NCBI RefSeq assembly: GCF_022581195.2
Contig: NC_061472.1
Span: 62,001-126,000, forward strand
Reading direction: 5' to 3'
DNA from: Helicoverpa zea
Taxonomy: Eukaryota > Arthropoda > Insecta > Lepidoptera > Noctuidae
Length of the DNA: 64,000 nt
Below the pieces are notes generated by a model that was not told the origin of the DNA, did no database searches, and was given only the letters and a program-made list of their open reading frames with translations. The position numbers were made by a program, and so were the translations under genes. This document shows positions 46,912 through 58,545 of this stretch, in pieces. Every line of letters starts with the position of its first letter. Positions within the stretch are counted from its first letter, which is position 1.

Positions 46912-49900
46912 CTAGCCGGTGGCGGGCGGCGCGTGGGCGGCGGGGGCGGTGGCGGGGGCGGGCGCGGGGGCGGCGGGGGGCAGCACGTTGAAGTGCCGCA
47001 CGGCGGCCTCCAGCGCCACGTTGTTGCCGCTGAAGTACGCCGACACCGCGTTGTGGAACAGCAGCAGCTGCTTGTTCATCACCTTCACCTGCACGCACGC
47101 ACAACTGCACTCACACCTAACCAATGCTGATCACGACGATATACGAGCATAGCTTTCCGTTCAAGCAATGATCTTTAATTATTATCTGCCCAGCCCTTAC
47201 TTAATTATGGTGAGGTTGGCTTCCTGTGTAACCGAATTCAGCCGAGAGCCAGTTCTTTACATTGAGCTACCTCCTCAACCAGGTTACTCGGACAACCCAA
47301 AAAATACCCTTTAGTAGGACTGGTTGTTAGAATCAGTGGCGGATTTACAAACTTGCCGCTAGTAGGCCATTCAATTTTTGCCGCCTCTAATGATTGTGAA
47401 CTTAATGATATTTCTGTCAGTTACTAGATTATTTTTGCAAGCCTCTATGTACCGAGGAGTTTAATATTAACAAGTTTATATGACAGCGACTTTGAAGCGT
47501 AAAACCTCTATAACTATTAAACGGCTCAATCGATTTTCATCAAACATGTCTAAGAACACTCGCTCGTAAAACACCTGTAGTACAAAAAAAAAACTAAATT
47601 GAAATCGGTTCATTAGTTCGGGTGCTATGATTCAGTGGCGGCGTAGCATCGGGTGGTACCCGGGGCGGACTACCTATTGAGCACTCCCCCAAAAAAAACG
47701 ACAAATGTAAAAACTTTTCTGTTCCAAAACTCAATAATTTTGTACCAAAACGAGTAAAAAAAAACCGCCGTAAAGTGAAAAAGTTTTTAGTTTTGGGACA
47801 CAAAAATACCTACCCAAACAAGAGTGGAAAAAAAGCACTGCAAAGAGAAGAAGTCGCGAGCGCAGCGAGCGCGAAATTTTTGATGTTTGGAACGCAATAA
47901 CACCTAAAGAAATCAGAAAATAGTCATTGTCAAGTGAGAGGCGCGAGCGTAGCGAGCGCGAAATTTTTTGAGTCTTGGAACACAAAAATACTCAAACAAG
48001 TTTGAAAAAAAAAACCAGAACAAAAACAAGCTAAACTAAACAGCTTAGAAATCGTCAGTTGTTTTTGCTACTTCGGTGCTTTAACTTTTTGTTAGATTGA
48101 GGACTCAAAGAGCGCAGAACAAACCAGGAATGATGAAAAAACCGCGAGCGAAGCGAGCGGATTTTTTATTTTATTTTTATTGAAACGCTATTAGAATATT
48201 TTAAAATTCATGATCACGTAAGTACCTAAGTATATATTACAGTTTATTCATTTTGCGTTTATTAATAGTTTATTTATATATGGATTGTGTTCTCATATAC
48301 TCAATTATAAAAAAAAAAACCTGTAAAAAAAATTGCTAAATTTGCCACCCCTCTAAATCTGCCGCCCTAGGCACTGGCCTACTTGGCCTATTGGTAAATC
48401 CGCCACTGGTTAGAATATTTGGCTTCTGACTACCCGCCAAAGACGTATAATGAATGACCAAATAAACGGGACCTTCAATATAAAATGCCTTCTGGAACAT
48501 GCGAGGAATTTGATACAACACTGATGGTCACTCAGTGTTGTACCTGGACAATTTTGTCATAGCCATATGTATATGTTTTCCAGGAATAATGTAGTTTTCC
48601 AACAATGAAACAATTTTTCAAATTGGTCAAGCAGTTTTGGAGCCTGTTCATGTCAAACAAACAATAAAATGTTTAGCTTAGCTTTATAAGCTTGGTAGTG
48701 GCGCGTACCCTGTTCTCGTGCAGCAGCTTGAGCTTGACGGCGGAGTCGTCGCGCAGACGCTCGTAGGAGCGGCGGCGGCGCGCGATGCTGGCCAGCAGCA
48801 GCTCGGGCGGGTTGCCGCCGCTCGCCTCCAGCTCGCTGCGGTACGCGTCGTACTCCACCCTGCGCGCAAACACTTGCAATCACAGCTGTCAATTACAAAG
48901 ACAAACATGTTGTGTGTGGGTGTGGACACGGACCTGGCGGCCTCGTACTGGCGGATGGTGAGCAGCGTGTCCTCGATGGTCTTGTTGGTGAGCGTGTTGA
49001 GCGAGTTGTTGAAGAAGTGTAGCGCCGCCAGCAGCGTCTCGCCGTTCCGCGTCAGCGTGCGCTGCGTGTCCGCGTTGTACAGGAACCTGCACACCACACC
49101 AGGTTCTACCGTCTTACGACTACTGTACGACACTGTACTGTACTGTACACCAGACATACTCAACCTTTTTTTAACGGGAACACAAAACCGTTTCGGTCTT
49201 GATGCCGCAGAAAGTACGAATCGTTTGCTCGACTACTAAACATCGAATAGTGTCAAGGGCGGATCCAGCTTCGGCACCAGGGGGGGGGTCACAAAGTCGT
49301 GGTCAAGTCACAAAAAATATTATATTGTAGCGTATAGATCTGTTAATATTAAAAGTAGTAGTATAAATACAATAAGCGCGATCGTAGCGAGCTCGAAATT
49401 TTTACGAATGTGAAGAAAAGTGTTTTCATGTAGAAAATGGCCCGAGCAGAGTGAACGCAATTTCTCGTATTTATACTACACACACGTGCCAAACAAAAAA
49501 GCGCGAGCGAAGCGACCGCGAAAATTTTTGTTCAGGTCGAGGACTAAGGTTAAAAAAGTGTTTTTATGTAGAAAATGGTCCGAGCTGAGCGAACGCGATT
49601 TCTTGGACAGAATCACAGACGTGAAATTGAAAAAGCGCGAGCGAAGCGAGCGCGAAAATTTTTTTTCAGTTCGAGGACTAAAAGTAGATGAAAACGCTTT
49701 CTTGCTGTATAACAAATAGACAGCACAAATACAAGAAAGTGCGATCATAGCAAGCGCGAGAATTTTTTCAGGTTGAAGACTAAACGTTTGAAAAGTATTG
49801 TGTACGTAGAAAAGGGCGCGTACGTTTTTTTTATTGCAGCAACAGTAAAACATTTTCTGTGAAAACTTCAATTGTCTTAAGTAAGGGTAATGGTAAGGGT

Positions 49901-52900
49901 TCATGAGATCAGGGCCGTCTCTAGCTCATGTAGCGCCTCGGTGCAATCATCACCCAAGCGCCACTTATGTATCTATTGAAAGGAATATAAATAAGAACGT
50001 TCGAACGAAAGTCACTTTTTTGGTAGGTAAAGGACTTATAAAAATGTTTCCGAATCATTGTAGGCTCAAACTGTTGGCCAGATTTAAGTTATGAAAGTCG
50101 AGACAGGACTACGTTATGGCGCGACGATGAGCGCGAGCGAAGCGAGCGCGCAAATTTTTTTAATTTTGGGACACAAAAAGTTCATAAGTTTTAAAAAGCG
50201 CTGTAAAGCAACAAGCAGTCGGAAGCGCAAACTGTTTTGTTTTTGAGGACTCCATTAATATTTTTTTTTGTTATATTTGACTTATGAAGTTATCAAAGCA
50301 AGGTATATATGATATTGCGCGAGCGAAGCGAGCGCGAAATTTTTTGAACCTACGACACAAAAGCACCTGATTAAATACATTGTAAAGCAACAAGTAGCCG
50401 CGAGCGCAGCGAGCGCGAACTTTTTTGAATTATTTGTTTGAAGACTCACAAATCAGACTGGGAATTACGTACAAATAAAAAGGAACCGTGATTAGAGAGA
50501 GTGCCATTTGTGTTCGTTGATTCGGTGCGTCATTAAAAATAATAAATAATCAGAAATACATTATTTTTTATATTATAGTTCGGCCATTCAGAGAATGCGT
50601 TCCTGACACGTCGCGATTGAACTGACGACGTAACTTTGCAATGGCGTTGCAGTTACGATAAAAATATTTTTGCTGGTTGTTTACCGTTTTAACAATTGAG
50701 GAGCATTAAAACAACATTATTATATCAATAATCAATGAATGTAGTTACGTCGTCAGTTCAATCGCGACGTGTCAGGAACGCATTCTCTGAATGGCCGAAC
50801 TATAGTCATTTACTCGCGAGCGTAGCGAGCTAGAATTTTTTCACTTAGTTGGAGGATGTTAAAAGTTAAAAATAATCAAAATGATCGATCCAACAAAGCG
50901 AAGGCGACTTTTTTGTCAGTATCATGATACAATGTGGAACTTCCTTATCGAACGGGTGTAATTTCTTCGAAATTTCCTGGTGGTGGGGCGTCCCGCGGCG
51001 CCCCTGAGACCGAGGCGCCCGGGTTATTCGCACACCCTGCACCATAGGTTAAGACGGCCCTGCATGAGATACAGCATGTAATGTAGACAACCCGGACAGC
51101 GGATTCTTAGTAACAGGATCCCGTTTCCTCCTTTTGGGTACGGATAAAGAGTAAATAAAGAATAGAGAGTGAGCGTTGCGAGCACGAATTCTTCAGCAAA
51201 ACTACTCTACCTGTAACTATGTAGGTATCTACCTATTCACTCGGAATAAAAATTATCTTATACTTATAACAAAAACTGAAAACATCGTGTTTAACCATTT
51301 CAATTATTGGTCCCCTTAGGTCCTGAACCTGGCCCAGGGGGGGGTCATGACCTTGTGACCTACCCCCTGGATCCGCCGTTGAATAGTGTACTCGCAAAAA
51401 TTGAAGGATATTTTTTAGTAGTTGATTTTCATAAGTGATTTTCAAGAAGCTGTATCTCTTAGGAAAATTATCGGTAGGTATGGCTGCTGTAGACTGTAGT
51501 AGGTACTGGTCGCATGTTATTAATACACGTTTAAGGAAAGGTCAATGGACAGAAGAAACAAAAAAAATAAGCAGCTGACAGACAGTAACTGCTCGGTCGG
51601 TAATGGCCAGACTTTGTTTGCAAGGGCCCAGTGGTTGTCAGACAGACATTGTCTTAACTGTTCCCTAGCTAGATACTGGGCATTCGGAAACTATACCCGA
51701 TGCAGACATCGACGGCAGTGTAAGTTAGCGAATCTGTACATGTGTGTGTATTAGCGTGGGGCACTGACTGGTTCTGCAGCTCGGGCGACTTCTGCGCGAG
51801 GTCGGCGAAGGCCTCGCCCAGCGCGCGCTGCGTGGCGGCCGCGGCGCCGAGCTGCGCCGTCAGCGCGCCCGACAGCCGCAGCACGCCCGCGTACTTGCGC
51901 TGCGTCTCGCGCAGCATCTCGATCTGCGCCTCCAGCTCTGTGCACGCACAGACACCTCTTACAATGCTGTACTACGCTCCATTGTTTTAAATATTCACAG
52001 TGAGAAGTAATAGTGTCACAAACAGATACAAATATTTATTTCTTAGAGAAGTAGTTAATAATATACTAAAATTATATATCCCTTAAACGTTAGGCAGTTC
52101 CGCAGTGGACAGCAAGAAGGTGATATGATGAGGACAAATGCAACAACTTTAAGCTGTAATGACAGGACACTATCCTATAGATATAGTATAAGTAGAGATA
52201 ACTTGAGTATATTATATTCACCAGTGTCAACAGTGCGTGAGCTCTTGCCGAGCTTTTCATACAGTATCTGCTTGGTGCACTTGTATGTGGAGACACCCCA
52301 GTTGCGGATAGCGTCCAGCTTGCTTGACCCCGAGCGCAGCAATGTGCCCGAGCCTGTTCCATTCTGTGATACATCTGGGGGAGCTGAACCATAACCATTT
52401 CATTATTATGTGCCAATTCAGTGTGTAACTTTTAGTAACATGTGTAGTGCATCTCTTAAGGTATTAATAAAACATGTATGTTAAATATATTCCATAATAT
52501 CCATTCAGTGACAGCTATGATTTTCTAACGCAACATGCCAACTGCTAAGCTCTTGATTATTTATATATCTTGCTACTTTATAGCATGAGATGTGTTGGAC
52601 AGATTAAAGGAGCATGACTCATACTTGGATGCTTACTCAGTTTTATTGTGGTAAACTCATTATATTGAATTCAGTATATTTGATTTGGTTGTAGTAATGA
52701 CACATCACTTAAATAAGTCTGTCTAAACCCAGATTAAGTCAGCTAGAGAGTCAGACAGTTCAGTTAGTAGTTACATGTGCACTTGTAAGACTTACCGTAG
52801 GCTGGCGGGAAAGGCATGGACCGCGACGTGGGGAACTTGGCCTCGGTGCCCGATGTGATGGAGTCGCTGGACTCGCGCAGCGGCGGAGTGTCCTTCAACA

Positions 52901-52926
52901 TCTCGTGGATGCTGCGCTCCGACTGC
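46912..52926 (-). CDS. Arfip: Arfaptin (AH/BAR-domain Arf/Arl1 effector)
   Basis: Six exons on the minus strand splice in frame: 52926-52796, 52383-52222, 51937-51769, 49086-48934, 48859-48709 and 47088-46912 (stop). Family signatures in order: SIHEMLKDTPPL; NWGVSTYKCTKQILYEKLGK; ELEAQIEMLRETQRKYAGVL; FADLAQKSPELQNQ; NADTQRTLTRNGETLLAAL; IEDTLLTIRQYEAAR; VEYDAYRSELE; VKVMNKQLLLFHNAVSAYF. Together these make the crescent BAR (AH) domain that binds GTP-loaded Arl1/Arf and PI4P on the trans-Golgi, with the amphipathic helix just before it. The tail after FNVLPP is Ala/Pro-rich. The first exon seen begins at an acceptor with no start codon before SIHEMLKD, so a 5' exon was not found (or translation starts at that Met). 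A hAT element sits in the intron 49087-51768. Confidence 0.93.
47334..48408 (+). mobile_element. hAT-like non-autonomous element, family H2
   Basis: Ends CAGTGGCGGATTTACAA and (reverse complement) CAGTGGCGGATTTACCAA, flanked by GTTAGAAT at 47326-47333 and 48409-48416: an 8-bp target duplication. It lies in the last arfaptin intron. The interior carries three mirror motifs (about 47855, 47940, 48141) like those of family H1, but the ends differ. A second CAGTGGCGG at about 47634 may be the start of a nested element. Confidence 0.8.
49254..51381 (+). mobile_element. hAT-like non-autonomous element, family H1, copy 2
   Basis: 2128 bp with ends CAAGGGCGGATCCAG and CTGGATCCGCCGTTG and the 8-bp duplication AATAGTGT (49246-49253 and 51382-51389), inside an arfaptin intron. 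It is base-for-base the same as copy 3 (offset 5670) except that I see C instead of G near 49515. Around 11 mirror-type motifs lie along it, most followed by AAATTTTT. A palindromic MITE is nested at 50574-50804. The longest frame is 142 codons of motif-derived sequence, so it cannot move by itself. Confidence 0.92.
50574..50804. mobile_element. Nested palindromic MITE in H1 copy 2
   Basis: Perfect 62-bp inverted arms (50574-50635 and 50743-50804) starting TATAGTTCGGCCATTCAGAG around a 107-bp AT-rich loop. TA is at the ends. The sister copy at 20911 lacks it, showing the empty site near 21430-21470. Confidence 0.85.
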
Positions 52927-52929
52927 CTG

Positions 52930-54915
52930 CACGGTAACATTGCGTTACGACACCCACTCGAACGGCCCACGCGCCACGATACCAATACAAACATTACAAA
53001 TTTCAAGCAAGAATTAGTTTAAAAACAGATAACAACCCGGTATTGTTGTACAAAAGATAGATTGTATTTCAGTAAAACTTAGAACACACCATTTAGACAT
53101 CTTGGCGTAAAGAAGATATCTTCCTCAGCGGCCTGACGCGTCGGTCACTATAAAACCTCACACCTATTTAATTACACGTTATGCTTAGCATTATTCAAAG
53201 AAATGCCGGAAAATATTGTAAGAATTCGACACAATCGACGCTAGAGTACACTAAACTTTGACAATGACAAATTGTCAATAATATCAACACAAACTGGGGT
53301 ATTTTGACAGCAGATGGTCAAGATAGCCACTAAGTTAGAGAGAGAACAGAATAGGGTGTTTTTTTTAGTAATGGCAACATGGGATTCTGTAGCCTTATTC
53401 GCTAACTCCACTGACAGCTCGCAGATATCATCAATTGGTAAAGTGTACATCAGTAAATTGTCAAACAGCTATTTTCTTATTCGCTAACGCCAGTTACCAA
53501 ATGAGATGACGTCATCAGCATCGACACAGGCTGATATCCACCATGACTCATTTTGACAGCGGTTTCTGTATCGATAAACGTTATATTGCGATTCCGTAAG
53601 CCCAGTGGACATCAAATTGATAGCCAATGTCATTTTTTGAAATACACTACAAATAGCAGTGTTTTATGCCTCATCACTGGGATGTCTATACTATATTGTT
53701 GCATCAGACATATTAGATTTCTCTAATTTTGCGATTCCAATAGAAATACAAACCCTGAGTCGTTTCCTTTATTTTTTGATAGTGTTATTTTTATTTGTAT
53801 TATTTTAATTTGTTTTATCTTTCTTTGTGTGGAATAAAAATTTCGCGTGTATTTTTGCTGGCATTTGTGGAATAAGAGACAAAACGAAGTTTATCCAGAA
53901 TCCAGAAACGTCGTATGCGAGATTGCAATAATTCTCTGGATTTACGGGAGAAGGAATTCATGGCAAATTTCCGTATCAACAAATCAAGGTTTCAGCGAGT
54001 TTCGGCAGAGTTACGTCCGTTTCTGCAACGTGCTCAACAAAACACTGCTGTTGCAATTGAGCTAAAAGTAAGAATTTATAACGTAAAAAGTTAAATAAAT
54101 ACCAATATTACATAATTTGATGTTACTAATTTGCAGCATGTCTCAACCTTCATTTAGTAAGTGAGGTAACCGATGCTCTCAATGTATGGGACGACCTACT
54201 CAAGTACGTAAAGTTACCTTCCTGTAGTGTACCAATTTTTGTTTTGCATGCAAAACATAGGAATCTACGTATCAAAATATTGTTTACGTTGTAAAATTTA
54301 TAATAACTACAATACTCAGAATATTCTCAGTTAAAATATTGTTCAACCACACGGAATTTTAGACACCAAGTTCACACACAATAGAAAGCAAATACGCAAA
54401 TACTGAATTTTACCGCCACAGATTGTTTTTAAACATTTAAACCATTTAAACCATTTAAACCATTTATTTGCTACACATACACTTTACATTTATAGGACAA
54501 CAAACAGAAGGAGAAAAATGATATGTAGCAGGAGACTCAGCTCAGTATACGCTGTGCATGCAAGCACAGCACTGATTTTCAGCTGGCTCCTGACAGTTGA
54601 GCAACATTTAATAATTTAAACATATAACACGCTGAAAATAAAGCGTTCTCTCAAACGTAGTAATGTAATGCTAATAGGGTATTTCCTACTTAGCAGTATA
54701 ATAGTCGATAAAAAAATAGAGTTGTCAAGTTGTCATCGTAGTTTTGGCATCAGCAACCGTGTAACGATATCCACCGATATCCACTTCATGCGATACAGAA
54801 TACCAATGTTTTGAACTTATAGATTGACATCAAAGTTCCGATGACAACTGAGGCCAGTTGACATCTGAGAATTCGAAAGTTAGCGAATAAGCCAGCTGAA
54901 TATCTTTAGTTTGGA
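52930..54915. other. Arfaptin 5' flank, possible degraded TIR repeat
   Basis: No 5' arfaptin exon could be identified. CTTATTCGCTAAC occurs at about 53393 and 53475 and in reverse complement at about 54882, which hints at a degraded inverted-repeat element of about 1.5 kb. A 9-bp tandem repeat (AAACCATTT, three to four units) lies at about 54437-54470. Confidence 0.35.
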
Positions 54916-54923
54916 TACACACT

Positions 54924-57051
54924 CAAGGGCGGATCCAGCTTCGGCACCAGGGGGGGGGTCACAAAGTCGTGGTCAAGTCACAAAAAATATTATATTGTAG
55001 CGTATAGATCTGTTAATATTAAAAGTAGTAGTATAAATACAATAAGCGCGATCGTAGCGAGCTCGAAATTTTTACGAATGTGAAGAAAAGTGTTTTCATG
55101 TAGAAAATGGCCCGAGCAGAGTGAACGCAATTTCTCGTATTTATACTACACACACGTGCCAAACAAAAAAGCGCGAGCGAAGCGAGCGCGAAAATTTTTG
55201 TTCAGGTCGAGGACTAAGGTTAAAAAAGTGTTTTTATGTAGAAAATGGTCCGAGCTGAGCGAACGCGATTTCTTGGACAGAATCACAGACGTGAAATTGA
55301 AAAAGCGCGAGCGAAGCGAGCGCGAAAATTTTTTTTCAGTTCGAGGACTAAAAGTAGATGAAAACGCTTTCTTGCTGTATAACAAATAGACAGCACAAAT
55401 ACAAGAAAGTGCGATCATAGCAAGCGCGAGAATTTTTTCAGGTTGAAGACTAAACGTTTGAAAAGTATTGTGTACGTAGAAAAGGGCGCGTACGTTTTTT
55501 TTATTGCAGCAACAGTAAAACATTTTCTGTGAAAACTTCAATTGTCTTAAGTAAGGGTAATGGTAAGGGTTCATGAGATCAGGGCCGTCTCTAGCTCATG
55601 TAGCGCCTCGGTGCAATCATCACCCAAGCGCCACTTATGTATCTATTGAAAGGAATATAAATAAGAACGTTCGAACGAAAGTCACTTTTTTGGTAGGTAA
55701 AGGACTTATAAAAATGTTTCCGAATCATTGTAGGCTCAAACTGTTGGCCAGATTTAAGTTATGAAAGTCGAGACAGGACTACGTTATGGCGCGACGATGA
55801 GCGCGAGCGAAGCGAGCGCGCAAATTTTTTTAATTTTGGGACACAAAAAGTTCATAAGTTTTAAAAAGCGCTGTAAAGCAACAAGCAGTCGGAAGCGCAA
55901 ACTGTTTTGTTTTTGAGGACTCCATTAATATTTTTTTTTGTTATATTTGACTTATGAAGTTATCAAAGCAAGGTATATATGATATTGCGCGAGCGAAGCG
56001 AGCGCGAAATTTTTTGAACCTACGACACAAAAGCACCTGATTAAATACATTGTAAAGCAACAAGTAGCCGCGAGCGCAGCGAGCGCGAACTTTTTTGAAT
56101 TATTTGTTTGAAGACTCACAAATCAGACTGGGAATTACGTACAAATAAAAAGGAACCGTGATTAGAGAGAGTGCCATTTGTGTTCGTTGATTCGGTGCGT
56201 CATTAAAAATAATAAATAATCAGAAATACATTATTTTTTATATTATAGTTCGGCCATTCAGAGAATGCGTTCCTGACACGTCGCGATTGAACTGACGACG
56301 TAACTTTGCAATGGCGTTGCAGTTACGATAAAAATATTTTTGCTGGTTGTTTACCGTTTTAACAATTGAGGAGCATTAAAACAACATTATTATATCAATA
56401 ATCAATGAATGTAGTTACGTCGTCAGTTCAATCGCGACGTGTCAGGAACGCATTCTCTGAATGGCCGAACTATAGTCATTTACTCGCGAGCGTAGCGAGC
56501 TAGAATTTTTTCACTTAGTTGGAGGATGTTAAAAGTTAAAAATAATCAAAATGATCGATCCAACAAAGCGAAGGCGACTTTTTTGTCAGTATCATGATAC
56601 AATGTGGAACTTCCTTATCGAACGGGTGTAATTTCTTCGAAATTTCCTGGTGGTGGGGCGTCCCGCGGCGCCCCTGAGACCGAGGCGCCCGGGTTATTCG
56701 CACACCCTGCACCATAGGTTAAGACGGCCCTGCATGAGATACAGCATGTAATGTAGACAACCCGGACAGCGGATTCTTAGTAACAGGATCCCGTTTCCTC
56801 CTTTTGGGTACGGATAAAGAGTAAATAAAGAATAGAGAGTGAGCGTTGCGAGCACGAATTCTTCAGCAAAACTACTCTACCTGTAACTATGTAGGTATCT
56901 ACCTATTCACTCGGAATAAAAATTATCTTATACTTATAACAAAAACTGAAAACATCGTGTTTAACCATTTCAATTATTGGTCCCCTTAGGTCCTGAACCT
57001 GGCCCAGGGGGGGGTCATGACCTTGTGACCTACCCCCTGGATCCGCCGTTG
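54924..57051 (+). mobile_element. hAT-like non-autonomous element, family H1, copy 3
   Basis: 2128 bp with the same ends as copy 2 and its own 8-bp duplication TACACACT (54916-54923 and 57052-57059), so it is an independent insertion and not a segmental duplication. It lies upstream of the arfaptin exons. It includes the nested MITE at 56244-56474. Confidence 0.92.
56244..56474. mobile_element. Nested palindromic MITE in H1 copy 3
   Basis: Same 62-bp perfect arms and loop as at 50574-50804. Presence at the same position in both H1 copies means the MITE entered their common ancestor and was then carried along. Confidence 0.85.
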
Positions 57052-57102
57052 TACACACTAAATACATTCTTGTATAGATATTTTTACAAGTTATTAATAG
57101 TT

Positions 57103-57676
57103 ATTTGTTATACAAGAGTGCAAAGTTGCTTTTTAACGGCGGGCTCAATTTTGATGACCGAGCAAGCGAAGGATTCTAAAATTGAAACACGAGCGTAGCG
57201 AGTGTTTCAATAATTAGAATCCTGAGCGATAGCGAGGGAATCAAAAGAGCACAAGGTGAAAAATCTTTGCACTCGAGTGCAACACGTAACTTTTCATCCC
57301 ACCTCATCGAGGAAATTACTAAATCCAAAAAAACAAAATGGCGCACACATACGAGTATCAAATTAAAAAGATGTACCTATTAAAGTTCATATATTTGAAA
57401 ACTTACTTTAAAAATGAAACGACGGTAAAAATCGGTGTAAAAACAATAACAAAAAATACTTAATTAATTGAATAATTATTTTAAGCAGTATTTTATTTGT
57501 TTAATAAGTATTTGTTTGAAAAGTCAAGGTTTGTTTAGGTATCAAGATTGTCACAAATGGAGTATTGCACACGATGTTCTAAATTCAAATCACTTTGCCG
57601 CTCTAGAGGATAAAAACGACTTTTGCGCTCAGATATCAAAGGGTAAAACTACTCTTTCCGAGATGGTGGGATGAAA
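57103..57676 (+). mobile_element. Repeat family A, uninterrupted copy
   Basis: Runs from 'ttatacaagagtgcaaagtt' to 'gagatggtgggatgaaa' and matches the split copy at 9300-11630. It contains a hairpin with GATTCTAAAATTGAAACAC paired to GTGTTTCAATAATTAGAATC around CGAGCGTAGCGA, and the palindrome GCACTCGAGTGC. A short frame encodes YQDCHKWSIAHDVLNSNHF in both copies, perhaps a relic of a protein of the parent element. Confidence 0.65.
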
Positions 57677-57714
57677 ATTATATTATGTACTTACCTATGT
57701 ACTTGTTAAGATTT

Positions 57715-57780
57715 TGTTGGGAAGCCGACCCCAACACAGTTGGGAAAAAGGCTCGGAGGATGATAATGATGATATGTATG
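57715..57780 (+). repeat. SINE/LINE tail with (GAT)n-like end
   Basis: 'gaagccgaccccaacacagt' then 'tgggaaaaaggctcggagga' and a GAT-rich end. The same tail is seen at 4985 and reversed at 10950-11030. Confidence 0.6.
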
Positions 57781-58439
57781 TATGTACTTGTTGCTATCTT
57801 ATACCTAAATAAGATTGAACAACTTATAAAAGTATCTGCCCAAATCATCTACCAACGTCTCTATTTTGAGGAGCGATCAAGGTTTTAGCTTGAATTCACC
57901 ACATCAAGCCATCCTGTCTGGTAGCATGTCAAGCCATCAGTCTAACCTGATAGGTACAGCCAGGTAGGATACAAGTGTTTTACAGGGAACGACTGCCTAT
58001 CCGACCTCCTTAACCCAGATACCCGGGTAAACCAATGGGGTAAACCCATAAATAAAACTTGGTAAGACTATACCCTATTCACGGAGAAATGAGCCAAATG
58101 GTAAACAAACCATAAAAAGGGATCTTTATAAGTCACGATTGAAGTAGTGAACATAATTATTTTATAAAAATAACTACGGAACTGATACACTGACAACATT
58201 AGCAATGATATTTTAGATCGATGTCTGTAGAACTTATGTAATCCTTTCAGACTTATTTGGGATCTAATATACTAATAACTGCCGTAAATTATTTTCTTAA
58301 TTTTAATTAAATATGCATTAAATCGTTTACCTTATTTAGATTTTTTTCCCTTATAATTGCATTCACATTTTACCTAGCTTAAAAGAAAGAACCTGAAGAC
58401 TTGACTGTCAATCATAGAACCCAGATACTGCGAACATAT

Positions 58440-58545
58440 TCATAGGTTCAAACTTAGAAAAGTTGCATTGGTACTTGCAAACCCACACACTTAAACTTGA
58501 GGTTGTTCTTTATTATGTTCTTTATCCACTACGTACGTACGACCA
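58440..58545 (-). mobile_element. SINE head fragment
   Basis: 'aacttagaaaagttgcattg' and 'gtacttgcaaac' are the reverse complement of the SINE head-body junction seen at 10427 and 12905. The B box is degraded. Confidence 0.55.

Noticed and set aside
52930..53022. Arfaptin N-terminus reading through upstream of SIHEMLKD
   Set aside because: The open frame extends through a good splice acceptor into intron-like sequence; family proteins do not have this extension.
49254..57051. A segmental duplication of 2.1 kb
   Set aside because: Each copy has its own different 8-bp target duplication, so they are separate transposition events.
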